Shown in pieces: positions 26,264-33,754 of a stretch of DNA of 33,905 bases. The notes beneath the pieces were generated by a model. The model had not been told where the DNA came from and made no database searches. It saw only the letters and a program-made list of their open reading frames with translations. This DNA is from an uncultured bacterium. Lineage in GTDB: Bacteria > Spirochaetota > UBA4802 > UB4802. Every line of letters starts with the position of its first letter. Positions within the stretch are counted from its first letter, which is position 1. The stretch lies in contig CALEUQ010000065.1 of assembly GCA_937920495.1 (NCBI GenBank), positions 1-33,905 on the forward strand, in the 5' to 3' direction. Both the position numbers and the translations under genes were made by a program.

Positions 26264-27484
26264 ATGGATACTATCGAAATTATACATACACTGTTTGATC
26301 TTGATGCCAAAGCTATAAAATTAATACAGAAATATGCCAAAAAAAGATTTATATACACTACATTACAAAAAACAACAGGGCGTCCGTTTGTTGGGCTAAT
26401 AGGTCCACGAGGAGTAGGCAAAACAGTATTATTCCGACAACTCAGAAGCGTAACCCCTGCAAGTATTTACATATCAGCTGACACAATTAATTCTGCAATC
26501 GATATTAAGAAAATACTAATTACGTTATATCAGGAATATTCCATCACATCATTTTTTATTGATGAGGTCCATTTTATTAAAAATCATCAGCAAATATTTA
26601 AAGAATTATATGATTTTTATGAAATAAAATTATGGTTTACCAGTTCTGTATCTTTATCACTTTTTGCAAGTACATGGGACTTATCACGAAGAGTAACAAT
26701 AATAGAATTATTACCATTCAGTTTCAGAGAATATATTTATTTTAAATACAACATTTCATTTAAACCATTACACTTTACTCAATTATTAGAACAAAAATAC
26801 AACCCTGAGTATCTAAAAACAGGTCAGTGGTTTAATGACTACCTATCAGGAGGTTTGTTCCCATATTTTTTAGAGAAAGGCATTACCTTACAACAACATT
26901 CATTTATATTAGAAGAAGTAATTAATTCTGATATACCTTCTTTACATCCTGATATGCGCATTGAAGAAATAGCGATAATTAAAAAAATTGTGAGCTTTAT
27001 TGGCAAATCACCAATAGATGGCATTAATTATTCATCAGTTGCCCATAACCATAATATTACCAAATATAAATCCGAAAAGTATCTTTCATTATTAGAGAGA
27101 GCATATATAATTTTACTAAATTTTCCGGCAGGCACCAATATATTAAAAGAACCAAAGGTCTTTTTATTTCTGCCATACCGTTTATTATATAAAAATTTTG
27201 ATGAATGTATTGGTGAATTACGAGAAGATTTTTTTGCAATTGCTTTGAAGCAGCATGGCATCGATTTTAATTATTGCAAAACAACTCGCGGAAGAAAAAC
27301 ACCTGATTTTATTATCCACTTTGAAAATAAAAATATATTACTTGAAATTGGAGGCAAAAACAAGGGTTATTCTCAATTTAAAGGATTAGATTACGATGAA
27401 AAAGTAGTATTGTATCATGGAATACCCAAAAACGTCAGTTCGTTAATAAAAAGGATTCCGCTTCATCTGTTGGGATTTAGCTAA
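26264..27484 (+). CDS. AAA_14 / DUF4143 ATPase
   Basis: 406 residues. N-terminal ATPase core: GLIGPRGVGKTVLF (Walker A, about 44-57), SFFIDEVHFIK (Walker B, about 96-106) and FTSSVSLSL (sensor 1). The middle part is winged-helix-like. The C-terminal DUF4143 region ends with TPDFIIHFENKNILLEIGGKNKG, which fits a PD-(D/E)xK nuclease core (PD, E, K). Proteins of this architecture are abundant and mobile in bacteria and archaea; their role is unproved, with defence or toxin-like roles suggested. There is no ribosome site, and the start is fixed by the promoter and by the protein match. The strong palindrome over the promoter implies tight control. It is convergent with the hemolysin III gene, 21 bp between stops. 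Confidence 0.9.
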   Translation: MDTIEIIHTLFDLDAKAIKLIQKYAKKRFIYTTLQKTTGRPFVGLIGPRGVGKTVLFRQLRSVTPASIYISADTINSAIDIKKILITLYQEYSITSFFIDEVHFIKNHQQIFKELYDFYEIKLWFTSSVSLSLFASTWDLSRRVTIIELLPFSFREYIYFKYNISFKPLHFTQLLEQKYNPEYLKTGQWFNDYLSGGLFPYFLEKGITLQQHSFILEEVINSDIPSLHPDMRIEEIAIIKKIVSFIGKSPIDGINYSSVAHNHNITKYKSEKYLSLLERAYIILLNFPAGTNILKEPKVFLFLPYRLLYKNFDECIGELREDFFAIALKQHGIDFNYCKTTRGRKTPDFIIHFENKNILLEIGGKNKGYSQFKGLDYDEKVVLYHGIPKNVSSLIKRIPLHLLGFS

Positions 27485-27505
27485 TCTTCTCTGGATATAT
27501 ACATA

Positions 27506-28165
27506 CTATTGTGTATGTGGCAATACATAGAAAAGTATCCCAAAAAAATGCGTTACACTGCCTGCCAGTACAAATACATGCCATATTGCATGATTAAAGG
27601 GAAGCCTTTTATCTAGTAGAAAAAAGATAGTACCCAATGAATAACACAACCCTCCTATAACAAGCCACACTATACCCATAAACGGGATTGCTGCAATCAT
27701 CTTTTTAAATGCAATAACAATTATCCATCCCATGGCAAGATATATTACAGTTGAAAGCTTATCACCACCTGTACCACACATTGCTTTAATAATGATTCCT
27801 GCAATAGCAAAACCCCATGTAACACCAAATAGGGACCACCCCCATGCTCCCCGCATGTTGACCAGCACAAATGGTGTATAGGTCCCTGCAATAAGAATAA
27901 AAATTGAGGAGTGGTCAACTATCTGGAATATTTTCTTTAACGTTACATTCTTTATTGAGTGATAGACCGTTGAAGCACTGTAAAGAATTATGATAGAAGC
28001 CCCATAGATTGAAAACGACACAATTTTCCATGGATCACCTTTCATTGACGCAAATACAACCAGAATAGCAAGGCCTGCTATACCTAACGCAACTCCTAAA
28101 CCATGAGTTACTGCATTTGCAACTTCTTCAAGTTTCGTCTGACCACTAATATAATTACGTTTCAT
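27506..28165 (-). CDS. trhA: Hemolysin III family membrane protein (TrhA/YqfA-like)
   Basis: 219 residues with seven membrane helices, a bacterial PAQR-type protein. Conserved residues are visible: EEVANAVTHG at the N-terminus, SASTVYHS, IVDHSSIFILIAGTYTPF and, near the end, NHAIWHVFVLAGSVTHFF, whose His residues with the Asp and first His form the metal site of PAQR hydrolase-like proteins. The E. coli homologue affects membrane energetics and fluidity; haemolysis is only the historical name. The start has a weak ribosome site. It stands alone between the ATPase and the nucleotidyltransferase operon. Confidence 0.9.
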   Translation of the reverse strand: MKRNYISGQTKLEEVANAVTHGLGVALGIAGLAILVVFASMKGDPWKIVSFSIYGASIIILYSASTVYHSIKNVTLKKIFQIVDHSSIFILIAGTYTPFVLVNMRGAWGWSLFGVTWGFAIAGIIIKAMCGTGGDKLSTVIYLAMGWIIVIAFKKMIAAIPFMGIVWLVIGGLCYSLGTIFFLLDKRLPFNHAIWHVFVLAGSVTHFFGILFYVLPHTQ

Positions 28166-28226
28166 ACACTTGTTCTTTCTATATATATAAATATATAAAG
28201 ATAATTTTTTATATTTCTTTATTTTT

Positions 28227-28766
28227 TTAATTTTTTATTTTCTCATATATGTCAACAAAATCTCTATCAAGCACTTTCTCAAACTCTTTCAGCCATTTTA
28301 TTATATACGTATCATCAACATTCTGCTTCTTAATAATAATTTTAGCATCTTCTATATCCCTTTCTCTTCCAGCAAATATTTTCTGTATTACTACATCTTC
28401 AGGTGATGCATAATATATTTCTACACCATCTGATATTACTTTTTTTGCTCTTTTAATAGCGTTTTGTTCATAGTCAGTAAAAGAAAAAATAAAATCAATT
28501 CGAATTCCATTTGTACCCAAAACAGGTAAAACCATTGTTTCTTTAACAAAATTTTCAATATTATCGGGTAAAATTTTTAAATTTAATATTTTTACAATAT
28601 TTAAAATATCATCCAATCGATCAACGTCAATGCCCAACGTTATATCAATATCACGTGTAAGTCGCGGTTCACCATATAATAATACAGCCTGTCCGCCAAC
28701 TATCATGTATGGTATTTTATTTTTATTTAATGCATTACAAATTCTTTTTAACTCTTCTTTAAACAA
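28227..28766 (-). CDS. AbiEii-like nucleotidyltransferase, TTG start
   Basis: 179 residues. The N-terminal fold has MIVGGQAVLLYGEPRLTRDI (21-40), giving the GG motif and the catalytic pair D39/D41, with a third Asp in GIRIDFIF (D91). This is the pattern of DNA polymerase-beta-like nucleotidyltransferases related to AbiEii and JHP933. A helical C-terminal part (ASPEDVVIQKIFAGRERDIED) matches that group. The start is TTG at 28,766 with GAGGA 8 bases upstream. It overlaps the end of the 68-aa gene by 19 bp. Either a toxin of a type IV-like pair or a tRNA/protein nucleotidyltransferase is possible. Confidence 0.85.
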   Translation of the reverse strand: MFKEELKRICNALNKNKIPYMIVGGQAVLLYGEPRLTRDIDITLGIDVDRLDDILNIVKILNLKILPDNIENFVKETMVLPVLGTNGIRIDFIFSFTDYEQNAIKRAKKVISDGVEIYYASPEDVVIQKIFAGRERDIEDAKIIIKKQNVDDTYIIKWLKEFEKVLDRDFVDIYEKIKN

Positions 28767-28954
28767 TTCAGTATCCTCGCTACACGAATATCAACATCAA
28801 TTCCTCCTAATGGATCTTTTGGTGGGAGCACCCCTAAGCTTATGCCTAACTCCCACATGCCATCAAGTAACGCAAGAGCCTCTTCATAGCTTAAAGGGTG
28901 CTTTATAACAAAATCTTTTTCAAATTGTTCTAACAACGTTGCATTTTTAATCAT
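28748..28954 (-). CDS. Small 68-aa partner of the nucleotidyltransferase
   Basis: No named family recognised, but the composition is that of a small soluble helical protein: FEKDFVIKHPLSYEEALALL, then DGMWELGISLGVLPPKDPLG, then VARILNCLKKS. Its ATG overlaps the acetyltransferase stop (ATGA), and its end overlaps the nucleotidyltransferase start by 19 bp, so the two are translated together. Small gene followed by an overlapping nucleotidyltransferase is the layout of a two-component toxin-antitoxin locus; in that reading this protein would be the regulator or antitoxin. Confidence 0.75.
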   Translation of the reverse strand: MIKNATLLEQFEKDFVIKHPLSYEEALALLDGMWELGISLGVLPPKDPLGGIDVDIRVARILNCLKKS

Positions 28955-30081
28955 ATCTTCTTTTCATAAATACGATATGTCTTATAAATCTGCCCCTTAA
29001 GCGGCTTTAAAGCACCAATCATCTTATAATTGGTTTCCACTATTAAAGAGCAGTCCGATTCAGTATATCCCAGCCTGATGCCATTTTCAATAGTATAGAG
29101 ATAAAATACATCATCAATCTTCTGCCCACGATACTCTGGCAAGACACCCATAATAATAGTGCGTATTTTTTTAACTTTCTTGATTGCACGCAACGCCTTA
29201 ATCAAGCGCCATGGATAGAGATGCCCGTTTAGAATTTTCAGCGCTGGATTCATATCAGGGAGGGATACAATAAATCCAACAGTTCTACCATCCTTTTCAG
29301 CAAATACAATAAGTTCGGGCACCGCAACAAGTTTCAATTCATCTACAAGCATATCAAACTGTTTCTGTGTTAAATCCAGGTGCCCCCAATTCCCATCCCA
29401 GGCTTTATTAAAAATCTCATGGATCTCTTTAGCACGCTTTTTTAACTCTTTGGGACTGTAGTATATGTATTTTACATCCTGATTTTTCATTATGTTTTCG
29501 CGCACATCTTTTAAATAAGGCTTAAAGTCATCAATTTTTTTTACCAGAAAGCAATGCCAATCAATACATTTAGTATAGCCACATGCCTCAGCATGATTTT
29601 TATAGTACGGCGCAAAATGAAAAAGCCCCACAACCGGCATGATATCCTCACCAAGCACTTCAAACCCTACCGAGTCATAGATTGAAAAACTCTGGGGCCC
29701 TTCAATACGCGTTTTCCCTTTTTTCTTTAACCATTCTTCCGCAGCTGCAAACAAAGCCTTTGCAACATCAAGATCATCGATAGCTTCATAAAATCCAAAA
29801 AAGCCTGTTTCCTTATTATATTTTTCTTCATACATCCTGTTAATGTGTGCCGTGATCCTGCCCACAGGTACACCATCCTTATAGGCCATAAAATATGCCA
29901 CCTGGCCAATCTCATAAAAGTAACCTGTCTTTGGATTAAAAAGTTTTTTCTGATCAGCAATAATGGGCGGAACCCATGCCGGATCATTTTCATAGATCCT
30001 GGTTGTCCACGGAAGCATAATAAACTGCTTCATCAACTTTTTGTTTGTAATGTCAATTTCTTTTACCTCTATTGTTGCCAT
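28951..30081 (-). CDS. GNAT-like N-acetyltransferase
   Basis: 376 residues, longer than a single GNAT domain, with two related halves. The first half has WTTRIYENDPAWVPP, GRITAHINRMYEEKYNKE and FFGFYEAIDD; the second has VFAEKDGRTVGFIVSLPDM, MGVLPEYRGQKID (an acetyl-CoA loop) and YTESDCSLIVETNYKMIGAL. This matches the YghO-like group of predicted acetyltransferases, whose substrates are unknown. The start at 30,081 has GGGGGTA 4 bases upstream; an extension to 30,114 does not. It opens the three-gene operon with the 68-aa protein and the nucleotidyltransferase. Confidence 0.85.
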   Translation of the reverse strand: MATIEVKEIDITNKKLMKQFIMLPWTTRIYENDPAWVPPIIADQKKLFNPKTGYFYEIGQVAYFMAYKDGVPVGRITAHINRMYEEKYNKETGFFGFYEAIDDLDVAKALFAAAEEWLKKKGKTRIEGPQSFSIYDSVGFEVLGEDIMPVVGLFHFAPYYKNHAEACGYTKCIDWHCFLVKKIDDFKPYLKDVRENIMKNQDVKYIYYSPKELKKRAKEIHEIFNKAWDGNWGHLDLTQKQFDMLVDELKLVAVPELIVFAEKDGRTVGFIVSLPDMNPALKILNGHLYPWRLIKALRAIKKVKKIRTIIMGVLPEYRGQKIDDVFYLYTIENGIRLGYTESDCSLIVETNYKMIGALKPLKGQIYKTYRIYEKKI

Positions 30082-30219
30082 ATTACCCCCACAAAAGATT
30101 AAAATAAAAGCCAATATATATACAATAATTGATGATACAGTACATTACTACCATCAATTAAAAAAGTATTTATAGGCGATAGTTACCCTAATCTCCACCT
30201 GACACTGTACGCACATGTG

Positions 30220-30927
30220 TTAAAACAAACTACCCTGAACCTCATCATCACGTTTTTCATCATTTGTGACGCCTATGCTGATATCTATAGTAATTGCAGA
30301 TTTGCCAAAAATATCTTCATACGTGATTTCACCATTGCAATATGCAATAACCTTCTTGATGTCTTCCCATAGCACACGTTTAAGTGGACTTGCATCACCG
30401 CCATTTCGCAAAATATACGAAGGATGAAATGTGGGCATAACAGGGATATTGTTATACAGATGCCATACACCGTGTACTTTTGTTATGCCTTCTTTGGGAT
30501 TTACTAAAAATTTTGTAGAAGGATTCCCTAAAGTAACAATCACTTTGGGCTTAATGATCTCTATCTGCCGTTTTAAAAAAGGGCCACAGGCTGCAGTCTC
30601 TTCATCATCAGGTGGGCGGTCACGTTTCAATTCTAAATTTATTGTTGGCCTGCATTTTACAACATTTGCAATATACACATCGCTGCGCGCAATCTTCATC
30701 CCCTTTTCAATCACAGCAGTCAAAAGCTGACCAGCCTTGCCAACAAATGGCCGCCCTAAAGCATCTTCATCCTTCCCCGGTCCCTCGCCAATAAACATGA
30801 TGTCTGCTTCAGGATTACCTTCACCAAACACAATAGTTGTGCGTGTTGCGTGAAGTTTGCAGCGTGTACAATTGCCAATTACATTATTGCGTAAATCCTC
30901 TAATAACTGTGCCTTGCTCTGTGCCAT
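30220..30927 (-). CDS. Family 4 uracil-DNA glycosylase with C-terminal clamp-binding peptide
   Basis: Removes uracil from DNA to start base excision repair. 235 residues. A [4Fe-4S] cluster is indicated by C20, C23, C92 and C114. Motif A is [15 protein letters not shown] (47-61) and the second active-site motif is HPSYILRN (168-175). After the catalytic domain there is a charged tail ending QGSLF (231-235), which fits the Qxx(L/F)F-like peptide that binds the beta sliding clamp. The start ATG overlaps the patatin stop as TAATG, with GGTGGA upstream; a GTG at 30,936 is less likely. Cotranscribed with the phospholipase. Confidence 0.92.
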   Translation of the reverse strand: MAQSKAQLLEDLRNNVIGNCTRCKLHATRTTIVFGEGNPEADIMFIGEGPGKDEDALGRPFVGKAGQLLTAVIEKGMKIARSDVYIANVVKCRPTINLELKRDRPPDDEETAACGPFLKRQIEIIKPKVIVTLGNPSTKFLVNPKEGITKVHGVWHLYNNIPVMPTFHPSYILRNGGDASPLKRVLWEDIKKVIAYCNGEITYEDIFGKSAITIDISIGVTNDEKRDDEVQGSLF

Positions 30928-31934
30928 TATATCCACCGCAATACCTTGCGCGTAATATCCTTCTCAACTCTAAGGCATGCAGCATATCCTTCATTCAAAA
31001 GAAAGTCAACCTTTGTAAAATCAAGTGTTCCAATATGTACCAGATCAGGTTCAATAAGCACATCAGGCTTATTATAAGTAATCATAAGTGTTGTGTTCAT
31101 ATATTCCATGATGTCAATTGTCCCGGCTACTATCTCAAATATATTTGGCATAACCTCTTCATGTATCTTTTTATCACCGTCAATCTTCATGCCCAACCAC
31201 TTCTTCACGTGTGTCATCCAGCCTTTGGTTTGTGTAACAACCGAAGCAGTATCCAGGGATTCTGTATCAACGTGTTCAACAATGTCATTTGATGAATTTT
31301 CTTTGACAGGCAATTTTTCAGGCTTGCCAAAGGCAGCGGCTATGGCCCGTTTAATCTTAATTGTTGGATGCAGGTTAACAGCCATTGTAATGCCTGCGCC
31401 CATCCCTTTCACCACATCAATTGGCAACGGATCACATACCCCGCCATCTATAAGTACCGTATCCATATATTTAACCGGAACAAAAATTCCCGGTATTGAG
31501 ATGCTTGCCCTGATAGCATCAAGCACATTGCCTTTTCTGAAAATCACAGGCCTTCCAGTATAAAAATCAGTTGCAACTATTGCAACCGGGATTTTAAGAT
31601 CTTCAATATTAACACTTCGTGGAATAAATTGTGCCAGAAGATCCATTGCACGCTTACCCTGTATCAGGCCTGTTTTAGGGAACACCGGATCAAAATATGC
31701 AAACAGATCATTGCTTTTAACTGATTTTAAAAACAATTTAAAATCTGGCAATGCGCCATAGGCATACAGCGAGCCAATCACAGCACCTATACTTGATCCG
31801 GCAATCATTGAAATTGGAATTTCTTTTTTATCACAATAATCAAGCACCGCAATATGAGCCACACCTTTTGCACCACCACTGCCAAGCGCCAGACCTACTT
31901 TAGTATTTTTGAATATTTTAAATGGATTAAACAT
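30927..31934 (-). CDS. Patatin-like phospholipase (RssA-like)
   Basis: 335 residues. The oxyanion motif GSGGAKG (18-24), nucleophile elbow GSSIG (S48) and catalytic DGG (D163) are present, so an active serine lipase acting on lipid acyl esters is expected. The core is similar to RssA/YchK proteins. About 100 extra residues follow the core (from about 195), including a Ser/Asp/Glu-rich linker and a C-terminal basic part. No signal peptide; cytoplasmic or membrane-peripheral. It is first in an operon with UDG; the pairing of the two functions has no obvious meaning. No clear ribosome site is seen upstream. Confidence 0.9.
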   Translation of the reverse strand: MFNPFKIFKNTKVGLALGSGGAKGVAHIAVLDYCDKKEIPISMIAGSSIGAVIGSLYAYGALPDFKLFLKSVKSNDLFAYFDPVFPKTGLIQGKRAMDLLAQFIPRSVNIEDLKIPVAIVATDFYTGRPVIFRKGNVLDAIRASISIPGIFVPVKYMDTVLIDGGVCDPLPIDVVKGMGAGITMAVNLHPTIKIKRAIAAAFGKPEKLPVKENSSNDIVEHVDTESLDTASVVTQTKGWMTHVKKWLGMKIDGDKKIHEEVMPNIFEIVAGTIDIMEYMNTTLMITYNKPDVLIEPDLVHIGTLDFTKVDFLLNEGYAACLRVEKDITRKVLRWI

Positions 31935-32023
31935 AGGTTTTTGAAATTACATAAGATTTACTGATGAAATCCACGATTTATTCCTTAAAAATAAAATTTA
32001 TGAACATAATAAACATAATGTAC

Positions 32024-32051
32024 ACACCCCCGCCTAAGGCGGCGGGGGTGT
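32024..32051. repeat. GC-rich hairpin ACACCCCCGCC / GGCGGGGGTGT
   Basis: 11-bp perfect arms (32,024-32,034 and 32,041-32,051) with loop TAAGGC. No T-run on either side. It resembles the operon-end hairpin at 5982-6014, so it may be a REP-type element. Confidence 0.7.
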
Positions 32052-32270
32052 ACACCGTCTTATTAACAAAATATTTTTAAGTAAGTATCAGTGTATGAAA
32101 TCGTAAATTTTTCATTTTGTCAAGTGGATTTTATGTATTTACTGATAAACATAATGCCTGAAGTTAGATATTGACTTTTATATATATAATTAATTTCCTT
32201 GTTTCTTGATGTTTGGATAAAAGATAATATATCAAAAAAATGACTTCAACATTCCTTTAATTCATTGTTC

Positions 32271-32618
32271 AAAACTATTGATATCATTATTTCGTAGCGA
32301 ATTTATTATAATCGCATAGTTTACCAAAGGAGAAAGGGGCTTTTCGCAAGCACCATTCCCTGGCGTGGCGCCTATCCTTTTTGTACAGACTTCTGTAAAG
32401 TTGGGATTCCCTGCGCTCCTGGTACACGGCGGGGGCTTTAGTAACTCAGACCGATTTCATCGGTGCCCCTTTTTGGCCGTGTAATGTGCTGCTTCGGCAA
32501 AAAATAATGGCGCCATAGTTGTTCTGATTTAGATATTATTTTTTTCGTGTAAAATTTACAATGTCTCCAATCTTACTTCCCTTTATGTATGAACTAAGGT
32601 ATGAAACAATCATTTTTT
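32271..32618 (+). repeat. Long direct repeat, copy 1 (decayed)
   Basis: About 350 bp alignable with 33,227-33,609. Shared blocks are ATCATTATTTCGTA, TTTATTATAATCGC, GATTCCCTGCGCTCCT, TACACGGCGGGGGCTTTAG, ACCGATTTCATCGGTG, CTTCGGCAAAAAATAA and TATGAAACAATCATTTTTT. Copy 1 lacks a stretch of about 25 bp after the ATCGGTG hairpin, and its CCCGACTT hairpin has lost pairing. Confidence 0.9.
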
Positions 32619-32619
32619 G

Positions 32620-32725
32620 CTCTTTCCGGATTTCTTAGATGAAGATTATTCATCAAAAAGGTATTTCATATTTGCGCTAACTCCTTATGCATAAAAACTT
32701 GTCTTGTAATTGTCTGGCAATAATA
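32620..32725 (+). repeat. Dispersed repeat, second family (copy 2)
   Basis: Same element as at 24,726-24,822, placed directly after direct-repeat copy 1 with no gap. It shares CTCTTTCCGGATTT, GGTATTTCATATTTGCG and CTGGCAATAATA. Confidence 0.85.
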
Positions 32726-32893
32726 ATATTGCATAAAAAGATTGTTTTAATAAAAAATCCGCAGAGGGTGTGTCGTTGTTATAGCTCACTATATGTATCC
32801 CTGAAAACAAAAATTCCCGAAAAGGTTGACAGTATTGCTACAATAACGCAACGTTAGCTGATATGTAAGGATGCATTAGTCTATCACACGTTT

Positions 32894-33187
32894 GTAATCC
32901 ATTTCTTATCACGTGCTGTTTCAAACCCGGCCAAAGCACGCCCGCAACATAGGCGGCGTACTGAGTTTATAGAAGCATGGTTGCTGAGCTTGTCGAAGTA
33001 TGGTTGCTGAGCTTGTCGAAGCACGGTTGCTGAGCTTGTCGAAGCATGGTTGCTGAGCTTATCGAAGTACGCCGTACATCCCTGTACGGCACGTATTTAT
33101 AGATAACCATTATAGTGGAATTAAAAGCACCTACTTTTTTATTTCGTTTTTTGTGTAATTTCCACAAAATTACACAATGAGCCTATA
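32894..33187 (+). repeat. Dispersed repeat, copy C with four tandem 23-bp units
   Basis: The longest copy. Lead-in GTAATCCATTTCTTATCA, then four contiguous 23-bp units (32,973, 32,996, 33,019, 33,042), each containing GGTTGCTGAGCTTGTCGAAG or a one-base variant. A hairpin GCCGTACA-TCCC-TGTACGGC follows (33,071-33,090), then the segment shared with copy A, ending at AATGAGCCT. Confidence 0.9.
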
Positions 33188-33226
33188 TTTAAAAAGTATT
33201 TTACTTATACGTTAATTATTTCTACT

Positions 33227-33609
33227 AAACTATTTTTATCATTATTTCGTATCGCATTTATTATAATCGCTTAATGTACCAAAGGGGAACGGGGCTTTGC
33301 GCCAGCCCCTTTTGCCTTCGTATCCCCTTACCCCGGCGTGGCGCATATCTTTTTTGTCCCGACTTCTGTAAAGTCGGGATTCCCTGCGCTCCTCGTACAC
33401 GGCGGGGGCTTTAGGAACTCACACCGATTTCATCGGTGTTCGGACAGTCCTCGCCCCTTTTTCGCCGTGTACTGCGGTGGTTCGGCAAAAAATAACGGCG
33501 CCGCAGCTCTTCTGCTTTAGATATTATTTTACTGGTGCAAAATGCACAATGTCTCAAATCTCACTTTCCTTTAGATATGAACTATGCTATGAAACAATCA
33601 TTTTTTTTT
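33227..33609 (+). repeat. Long direct repeat, copy 2 (structured)
   Basis: About 383 bp. Hairpins are intact: CCCGACTT (33,358-33,365) with AAGTCGGG (33,371-33,378), and ACACCGAT (33,421-33,428) with ATCGGTGT (33,432-33,439). GGCGCCGC and GCGGTGG sit between. It has no coding potential of quality. It may be a non-autonomous element or a structured RNA. Confidence 0.9.
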
Positions 33610-33675
33610 AAGATTAAATTTTTTCGTCTTTTGTACAATTTTATAAAAATATCGGAATGAGCCTGAATTTTTTAT

Positions 33676-33705
33676 TTGACATTTCTTTTATCATATTACT
33701 TACAC
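33676..33705 (+). promoter_or_regulatory. Candidate promoter of the last gene
   Basis: Consensus TTGACA at 33,676-33,681; the best -10 at 18 bp is the weak TTACAC. TACAAT at 33,711 is spaced too far. It lies directly after the repeat tail AATGAGCCT. Confidence 0.35.
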
Positions 33706-33754
33706 TGATCTACAATACTTCACCTAAACATACATACTACTATGGGAGGAAACC

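Larger units (their letters stand above)
31935..33754. other. 1.8-kb non-coding region assembled from repeats
   Basis: No supportable gene on either strand. It contains a GC hairpin, two copies of a 350-380-bp direct repeat, a copy of the second dispersed repeat, copy C of the CTGAGCTTGTCGAAG repeat and a candidate promoter for the gene at 33,755. About half of it can be matched to other places in the window. Confidence 0.75.

Noticed and set aside
32973-33064. Possible CRISPR array (regular 23-bp units)
   Set aside because: The units abut with no spacers, are simple tandem copies inside a dispersed repeat, and no cas gene is present.
33338-33520. 60-codon frame in direct-repeat copy 2
   Set aside because: Not kept open in copy 1 and crosses two hairpins.
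32271-33609. Insertion sequence
   Set aside because: No transposase frame, no clear terminal inverted repeats or target duplications; reported as a repeat only.
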